Below, one piece after another: positions 58,301 through 64,000 of a stretch of 64,000 bases of DNA (its first letter is position 1; each line of letters opens with the position of its first letter). The DNA lies in NCBI RefSeq assembly GCF_964275005.1, contig NC_092688.1, positions 24,330,940 through 24,394,939 on the forward strand, in the 5' to 3' direction. The position numbers and the translations under genes are program-made. The DNA comes from Diadema setosum. Lineage: Eukaryota; Echinodermata; Echinoidea; Diadematoida; Diadematidae. The notes beneath the pieces are model-generated. The model saw only the letters and a list, made by a program, of their open reading frames with translations. It was not told the origin of the DNA and did not search any database.

Positions 58301-59271
58301 GCATCATATTGAGCTGTTTAAATATTGCTTTATACTACTGGACAATAACTGGCATGAAAGTGGAAGAAATTGTATCGGTGAAGGGTAAAAATTATTGATT
58401 AAAAAAGTACTGAATATTTTCGAGGTACCAGACATGTGGCAAGAACTGTAAGCAAAGTATGTAATATGATTTTTGATTTTTGATAAAATTCGAAATATGA
58501 AAGTACATGAATTGATACATTGTACTGCTATCAGATGTGTTTTTCTTTGTAGCAAGTGCATTTATGTATATCACTCCGATATTTAAGGTAAGAGTGCGCG
58601 AATCCTAGAGAAATGTGAAAACCTTAGATTAAAATACTGTTCACACTGGTCTCGGTGGCTGTCATTGAGTTTCCAAAGTCACTTTTTTTTTTTCAACTCA
58701 AGAAAGGATAAATAAGTTTAAGTAAGTTTGATTAAAACCATTATTCAAAATCAAATGTCTTATCATAAAAACGTCTCAATCCTGCTTGGTTGTTGTTGTT
58801 TTTTTTTAATCGTTTATTTCTTGTTTTGCAAATATGTCCGAGGTTAATGGGTTAAATTATTTTTGAATTAAGACTTAAATCACATTTCCAATAAACATTT
58901 GATTGAAAAGTAATACTCCTATTTGAGAGTTTAAGTTTCCATTTCAACATTTTTTGCATCGCAAATATTTGTTTTTTCTTAATTTTGGAACTCACTGTCA
59001 TATAGAAAGTAGACGAAATGACCGGATCCAAGGTTTCCTTGGATGGGACATGTCCAGTTGTGTGAATAACTTTTGTCGAAAAGTACGTCGATATACGCTT
59101 TGGATTGCAAAAATACACAAATCCCTCGGTGTATGACAGCAATTTCATTGTGTCTGGATTCCCTTTTGCAGGTAGATATACACTTCTCATCGGAATGAAC
59201 GTCGAATTCTTGTGTAGAATGAAAGGGGACTGTTTGTTGGTTGCCTTTGTAGCATCCGAGAAATCCAGGCT
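53342..59271 (-). CDS. Gene A: WSC-sushi receptor with EELYAxV tail, 5' exons missing
   Basis: Eight exons are assigned: WSC-like 59271-58996, sushi 58129-57908, stalk 57009-56947, 56557-56501, 56020-55967 and 55596-55537, transmembrane 55286-55172, tail 54362-53342. Junction phases are 1 throughout and 2 at transmembrane to tail, identical to gene B, and the visible part is 621 residues with no break. Signal peptide, CUB and SRCR exons are not between the WSC exon and the LINE that begins near 60000. They may lie beyond base 64000 on the far side of the LINE, or be lost. The tail has one more EELYAKV motif than gene B. Confidence 0.75.
54598..54680. repeat. Hairpin of the GAAGAGC family downstream of the gene A transmembrane exon
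   Basis: AAAGAGCTTGTTTCCAAATG with GCTAAGTCCAT and, inverted after a short loop, AGATTTAGCG and GGAAGCAAGCTT. It lies in the transmembrane to tail intron. Confidence 0.55.
55172..55286 (-). CDS. Gene A transmembrane exon
   Basis: This is 115 nt, phase 1 in and phase 2 out. YILGALLGVALLVLVIVFMS is the membrane span, followed by WCRYRQKR. Strongly similar to gene B. Donor GTGTGT. Confidence 0.75.
55358..55388. repeat. CA microsatellite
   Basis: Pure CA run about 70 bp upstream (in gene direction) of the transmembrane exon of gene A. Confidence 0.85.
55537..55596 (-). CDS. Gene A stalk exon 4
   Basis: This is 60 nt, phase 1-1: NGQSTREPTAFHETTMSSS. Donor GTGAGT. Aligned with gene B stalk exon 4. 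Confidence 0.65.
55967..56020 (-). CDS. Gene A stalk exon 3
   Basis: This is 54 nt, phase 1-1: KIPYTTYSTTREAAPSS. Donor GTGAGT. Same length as the gene B counterpart. Confidence 0.65.
56501..56557 (-). CDS. Gene A stalk exon 2
   Basis: This is 57 nt, phase 1-1, using acceptor ACTTCTAATAG: KGQATQELTTLKTTMSSS. Donor GTGAGT. Confidence 0.6.
56947..57009 (-). CDS. Gene A stalk exon 1
   Basis: This is 63 nt, phase 1-1: TEWHSVNISTSTTQTTINTT. Ser/Thr-rich, aligned with gene B stalk exon 1. Donor GTGAGT; acceptor follows a long T run. Confidence 0.7.
57908..58129 (-). CDS. Gene A sushi domain exon
   Basis: This is 222 nt, phase 1-1. VGFCNLPGH, ITLTCDKGY, ATLQC, tryptophan and PSCRP make an intact four-cysteine module. 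It is closest to gene B. Donor GTCTGT. Confidence 0.8.
58996..59271 (-). CDS. Gene A WSC-like domain exon
   Basis: This is 276 nt, phase 1-1, with donor GTGAGT. FLGCYKGNQQ, DEKCISTCK, GICVF and NWTCPIQGN, then VYFLYD, follow the WSC order and match gene B along the whole length. Fully open. It has no ATG in this frame at the start, consistent with an internal exon. Confidence 0.6.
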
Positions 59272-59652
59272 CTGCTTGAAAACAGATTCATGGTTACTAT
59301 GACTTGCATAACTCCCACATGATTTATTCGGGGTGGCCTGCTATTACATAAAGTGGGGACTGTAGCGTTACCCCCTGTTCCACCTCCCCCCCCCCCCCCA
59401 TATATACTTTTGCGCCTTTCCTACTAGGTCATATTTAAAGTTTACACAGCCACGTTAGAAAAGAAACTCCAGTACAAGTAACTATCCTATTTTTGACTTC
59501 TGCTAGCACTTTATTATATCAATATTGCGTATCATATACAAATGGGAGTTCACTTCAATAAAACTAAACACCACATACAACAGCAACATATCTCTTTTTT
59601 TTTTTTCATATGGACATGGAGATGACATGAAATAGCTTTGAATTAACTTATA
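59272..59652. other. Gap upstream of gene A exons, no exon seen
   Basis: This contains a poly-C tract near 59389-59399. In gene B the SRCR second-half exon lies about 500 bp upstream of WSC. No such exon is found here. Confidence 0.45.
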
Positions 59653-59999
59653 TGTGACCGTGCACCTCAAAACGAACATAAAGTCGCACACACTGATTTT
59701 GCATGAGGACTTAAAATAAGTGAAATGAGTCAACCTAGCCGATCTTGACATTTTTATATTTTCTGAAAGAGCAGGTCTTCTTTTGCATTATGCCAAAATT
59801 TAGTATCATAAAAATCGGGAAAGTGTGTTTTTTAGCAGTTTATCTCGAACATTTTTGGGAGAATAGTGTGATTAGGTGTGTCTTTAGAGTCCCTTTTTCA
59901 TTTCTGAAAAACCTCGTACACACTTTTCACTTTCAACTCTAATAACTTTTGAAAAGATAATGCTACTGCTTTAAATGTTGGCATTAATTATGGACAGAA
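59653..59999 (-). mobile_element. 690-bp MITE family, truncated by the LINE
   Basis: Starts TGTGACCGTGCACCTCAAAA, with TA before it, and matches other copies in order up to TTATGGACAGAA, where homology ends abruptly. The next base begins the LINE-associated sequence, so the LINE inserted into this copy. Confidence 0.75.
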
Positions 60000-60285
60000 C
60001 ACGCATGTAGCGATCGGCATGATCGGACGCGTTTGAACTCTGCTCTATATTTCATCGTTTCCGTGAAGTGTTAACTCTGAAAAATGCATCGATAAAGGAC
60101 TCCAAAGTCATTCCTGCTTCTGTTGACTTATACTGACGGTAATACTCATATATTTCTCACTCTAATACTGTCGAAATATACATTTTGTTTGAGTGATCTG
60201 CATATCTCAACACCTGGCAGCGCACCCCACGAAATCGGCTTAGTCCCATGTACTTCGATTATATGGTTTCACCTGCGACGACACT

Positions 60286-61017
60286 ATGAGGTCGAAACTG
60301 GGACAGACTGAGGATGCTGCCGCCAGTGACCTTGCCAGAGATATTCGTGAAGAGGTGTCTAAGGCAATTGAGGACAACCGTCAACTTCTAGACACTCTCA
60401 TAAGTAAAGTAAAAGACTAATTGATTGAGGAAATCACCACCGTCATTACGCGGAAAGTAACTGACAATATCGAGGAGCGGTTTGAGTTTGATCTAGCAGA
60501 GAGAGATGACAAGATCGAAAAGCTCGAAAAGGAGATCGACAGAATGAAAGAAAAACAGGATGAAGCTGAGCAATATTCCCGGCGAAATTGTTTGATTATT
60601 CATGGGATTGAAGAAAAGGACAACGAAAGGACGGATACTCTCGTCAAGAATCTGTGTTCTGACAAGCTGGATGTTGAGCTTGGGGGAATCGACATTGACA
60701 GATCCCACAGACTAGGAGCCAAGAAGGGGAAAGTAAGAGGAATCATTGTGAAATTCACGAACTATGCAGTGCGTGATCGTATATATCAGTCCCGGAAGAA
60801 GCTGAGGAATCTGAATGGAGTCCCGATTTTCATTCAGGAGAGCTTGACGAAGATGAGAGGGGACCTCTTCTTGGAAATCAAATCAAACTTCAAACAAGTA
60901 GTGAAGCACATTTGGACACAAGATGGCCGAATTCATGCACGTACACAAGACGACCGACGTCTTACCTTCGTGTCTAAAACTGACCTCAAAAAGTTAAGAA
61001 CTCCTAACAATGGCTGA
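60286..61017 (+). pseudogene. LINE ORF1 (Transposase_22-like), one premature stop
   Basis: The ATG at 60286 opens a frame (MRSKLGQTED) that is in phase with the long open frame after 60421 and separated from it by a single TAA at 60418-60420. The protein has an N-terminal coiled coil (KIEKLEKEIDRMKEKQDE), then EQYSRRNCLIIHGI and KVRGIIVKF. These features are typical of L1/CR1-type ORF1 proteins, which bind the element RNA. It is 243 residues long if the stop is ignored. Confidence 0.8.
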
Positions 61018-61776
61018 AAGGAAACGTCTCTCTGTCATGTTTTGTATAGAGCTGGTGCCGTATTGTTAAAATCTTGCTTGCCCAAGACCAGATGGTCTTC
61101 TTGTGTATTGTGTCAAATGCCACTCTTGTACAAGCATGTCTTCCAATGCAATCACTATACTGAGCTTAATTAGCCTAGAGGGCTTGAACGTCCATTTGTA
61201 TGGCAAGCACTTTGGCTTTTCTTTTTTATTTGCGTTCTACTCATGAATAGCATCTACCTCTCTACTAAAGTCTATAATCCAATTGTTACAATGTTTTAGC
61301 CTGCTTACAGTGGGCCCTAATGACCTGCGTGTTGTAGTATGCCTTGACCAGTTTATGCAATCGTGGGCTGCTTTATCCCTTCTTGACATCTTTTGGTAGA
61401 TCTTGACCTGCTTGTAGTTCCAATGTTCTATTATGTCTTGACCTGTGTAGAGCCATTTTCCTGCTTTCTCCTGTTTTTACCAGTGTTACAGCCATCGTTC
61501 AGTGCTACTTCGTAGTCTTTCTCAAGTTTTCATGTTATATGCTGCGTCAAATAACTTGTGATATATTGGGTTGTTTTATATAATGGCCGCAGTTTAAGAT
61601 GCATGCATTCACCAGTTATGCGGCTATATTATTTTGATGTATTGCTTATATGAGTCAGATAATTTCATTCATATATCATATCGACACTTCACGGAACGTG
61701 TGATTTTCAAGTTTGTATCACGCACATTATTTAAAACATTAATTTGTGCAATTTTTATGTCAATTAATTAGTTTCT
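61018..61776 (+). other. LINE inter-ORF spacer
   Basis: About 760 bp between ORF1 and ORF2 lack a convincing frame. They are consistent with untranslated sequence inside the element. Confidence 0.55.
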
Positions 61777-63468
61777 TTGATATTTCTTTTTCTTTTTCTT
61801 TTCTCTTTTTTTTTGCCTTTTTTTATCCACATTCGTCTTGAATTTGAACTGGCAAATATGGTTACACAATATCCTTGTGTCTTATGTAATCTTGCTGTCA
61901 AAACAAATCAAAAAGGTCTTCTATGCACATCATGTGATCAATGGGTTCATATTTCTTGTAGTAATGTACCAATAAATTTGTACAATGATATATCTCATCA
62001 GTTTATTGGCTGGGAATGTCCGCGGTGTATTATGCAACATCTACCATTTTTTGATACAGACATTTGTAATGACAGCCAAATTGATCAATTATGTAGCCCC
62101 AAATTGTTAGACACCAATGTTCAACCCCCCCCCCCCCCCTCCTCCCCTAAACCAAATCTGGTATATTCAAATTTTTCAGGCAAAGGCTTGAAGTTTGTTC
62201 AATTGAACGTTGTAAGTCTTGTCAAACATATTGATGAAATACGTTCAATTTTGTGCTGTAATGATATACACGTTTTTGAAACAAGACTTGATGAGTCAAT
62301 ATATGATCGTGAAATAGACATTCCTCATTACAATATAGTTAGAAAAGATCGTAACAGATCTGGAGGTGGGGTATCATTTTACATCCATGAGAATTTAGAA
62401 TTCGAAATCATAGAAGACTCTCCTATGTCAGGACTGGAAGCAATTGTTTTGATTATTCGTCCTAAAAAGTCAAAACCTATTGTGATTGTCAACTGGTATC
62501 GGCCTCCAAACTCTAAGAGTGATCTTCTTGACCAATATGAACATTTTTTGGAATTTACAGAAAGTCTTGAGTGTCGCCTCATTATCATGGGCGATATAAA
62601 TCTTGACATTCAAAAGGAGGTTAGTGATTGTACTACTAAACGATATATACGGATAAATGATATATACTCTCTGAATTTTGTTAACACTACTGAATGCACC
62701 CGAATCACTAATGAATCTGCATCGCTTATCGATCATATGTTAACGAACAGTATTGAGATGATAAAGTCTTCTGGTGTTATACACAATGGTGTAAGCGACC
62801 ACTCAATGAGCTACCTTGTATGGAAAGCCCATCGGACTCAATCAGGCGTGAATTATATCACTTACAGAAAATCGAAAGGTGTTGACATTGAAATGTTCTT
62901 GTCTGATCTATCTCAGATGAATTGGATGGAGGTTGAGGAGGAGAATGACATCGATCAAGCTACTGCAAATTTCGAAAAGCTTTTGTTTCACGTTGTTAAC
63001 AAGCATATGCCTCTTAAAACTAAGAGAGTGCGTGCAAATAAATCCCCATGGCATGATGATTCGATTTTTGATCTTATGAAAAAAAGAGACTTAGCCAAAA
63101 GAAAAGCTACCAGCAAGTCTTGGAAAATACTGGCTTCATTATTACCAAAGGAAGGTTCCAATTCCCAGCCTCCACCCAGTCAGTGCCAGAGCATGGCAAA
63201 TCAGTTTAACCACCATTTCGCTAATGTTGCGACTGGACTGATCCCTGATTCATCTGAGAATGAGCCTGAAAATTGTAATTCAATTACTGATACCTGTGTC
63301 AATCATCCTTTCAAACTGTGTACTGTTAGTAAAGAAGATATTCTAAAACAAATACAATTATTAAAAAATAAGAAATCTGTAGGTTTAGATGGTATATCTG
63401 TACATATTTTGAAAATTTCTCAGAATGAAATTGTTAAACCTATAACATTTTTATTAATAAATCCATAA
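61777..63468 (+). pseudogene. LINE ORF2, PHD finger and endonuclease part
   Basis: The frame carries a PHD zinc finger (CVLC, CTSCDQWVHISC, WECPRC, giving C4HC3 near residues 33-85), then an APE-type endonuclease with LNVVSL, GGGVSFYIHEN, NWYRPP, IMGDINLD and SDHSM. The start of the RT fingers (KSVGLDGISVHILK) follows. The frame ends at 63468 when the reading shifts. The most natural ORF2 start is the ATG at 61858 (MVTQYPCVLC), since the preceding stretch is Phe/Leu-rich and may be 5' noncoding. Confidence 0.8.
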
Positions 63469-64000
63469 CCCTTGGTATCGTTCCCAAGAAATGGAAGATT
63501 GGTAAAATTATTCCTGTACATAAAAAGGGTGACAGATCGATTCCAAATAATTACCGACCAATTTCTATATTGTCATGTTTATCCAAAAACATTGAGAGAG
63601 TCATACAAAAACAGTTGATTAAGCATTTGAATCAGAATGATGTACTCACAATAGAACAATCGGGTTTTCGTCCTAATCATTCTACTTCCACAGCACTGAT
63701 TAAGGTCACGGACACGTGGTTAAAAGCCATGGATGAAGGAATGTATACAGGTGCCGTATTTGTCGATCTTCAAAAGGCTTTCGACCTGGTCAATGTAAAA
63801 TGCCTTCTCAATAAAATGCGTAAAATAGGGATCAGTAGCACCTCGCTTAAGTGGTTTGAAAGCTATCTCTCGGATCGGAGGATTGTTACTAGTATAGGAA
63901 ATTGTTTTTCTGAAGAATTACCCATTGAGCTGGGGGTGCCTCAAGGATCTATCTTAGGTCCCTTGCTATTCATTATATTTATCAACGATTTACCTTCTGT
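63456..64000 (+). pseudogene. LINE ORF2, reverse transcriptase part, shifted frame, incomplete
   Basis: The shifted frame is open to the end of the window. It shows IIPVHKKGD, NYRPISIL, EQSGFRPNHST, the catalytic FVDLQKAFD motif and GVPQGSILGPLLFIIFINDL. The YxDD box and the rest of the domain would lie to the right. The frame change is one nucleotide relative to the endonuclease part. Confidence 0.85.

Larger units (their letters stand above)
60000..64000 (+). mobile_element. Non-LTR retrotransposon (CR1/L2-like, PHD-EN-RT), damaged, continues off the window
   Basis: Two coding regions are present. ORF1 (60286-61017) is a coiled-coil/RRM-type nucleic-acid-binding protein with one in-frame stop. 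ORF2 (from 61777) has a PHD finger, an APE-type endonuclease and a reverse transcriptase, split by a frameshift near 63456. About 285 bp of presumed 5' untranslated sequence lies before ORF1. The left boundary is marked by truncation of an older MITE. The frameshift and stop make it inactive as it stands. It lies upstream of gene A on the opposite strand. Confidence 0.85.

Noticed and set aside
58852..59190. 112-residue open frame over the gene A WSC exon
   Set aside because: It is the off-frame shadow of the WSC-like exon; the homologous frame in gene B is also off-phase.

Overview
This is animal nuclear DNA. Coding exons are short, bounded by GT/AG sites and mostly of phase 1, and they lie in AT-rich introns full of non-autonomous DNA transposons, microsatellites and a PHD-type LINE. 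The domain set (CUB, SRCR, WSC-like, sushi) and the repeats suggest an invertebrate deuterostome, most likely an echinoderm such as a sea urchin. The species assignment is inference.

All recognisable host genes are on the minus strand. They form a tandem family of four paralogous cell-surface receptors, called D, C, B and A here from left to right. Gene D (5333 to 613, running off the left edge) has a signal peptide, CUB, SRCR (two exons), a dead WSC exon and a sushi exon. Gene C (26596 to 16730) has the same ectodomain, two Thr-rich stalk exons, a transmembrane exon and a short tail with an SEYENI motif and GYLALE repeats. Gene B (48093 to 31287) is the best preserved: signal peptide, CUB, SRCR, intact WSC, sushi, four Ser/Thr stalk exons, transmembrane exon and a 323-residue tail, about 840 residues in all. 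Gene A (59271 to 53342) keeps WSC to tail; its 5' exons are not in the window, and a LINE begins about 730 bp upstream of its first visible exon. B and A share a tail ending in tandem EELYAxV motifs, while C has an unrelated tail. This resembles paired immune receptors that share an ectodomain and differ in signalling output.

Region by region. 1-5.4 kb: gene D. 5.4-15.5 kb: repeats (a degenerate ~400-bp tandem array, two TTATAACG MITEs, a 574-bp mariner deletion derivative, several foldbacks, two 690-bp MITEs, two head-to-head tRNA-like units, an 850-bp long inverted repeat). 15.5-26.6 kb: gene C. 26.6-31.3 kb: intergenic. 31.3-48.1 kb: gene B with large repeat-rich introns, including a MITE nested in a copy of itself. 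48.1-53.3 kb: intergenic. 53.3-59.3 kb: gene A. 60.0-64.0 kb: a nearly full-length but damaged plus-strand LINE that truncates an older MITE.

The most unusual coding signal is a single-nucleotide frame discontinuity at the same place in the CUB exons of D, C and B. In the B/D comparison codon-level constraint is visible on both sides of it.
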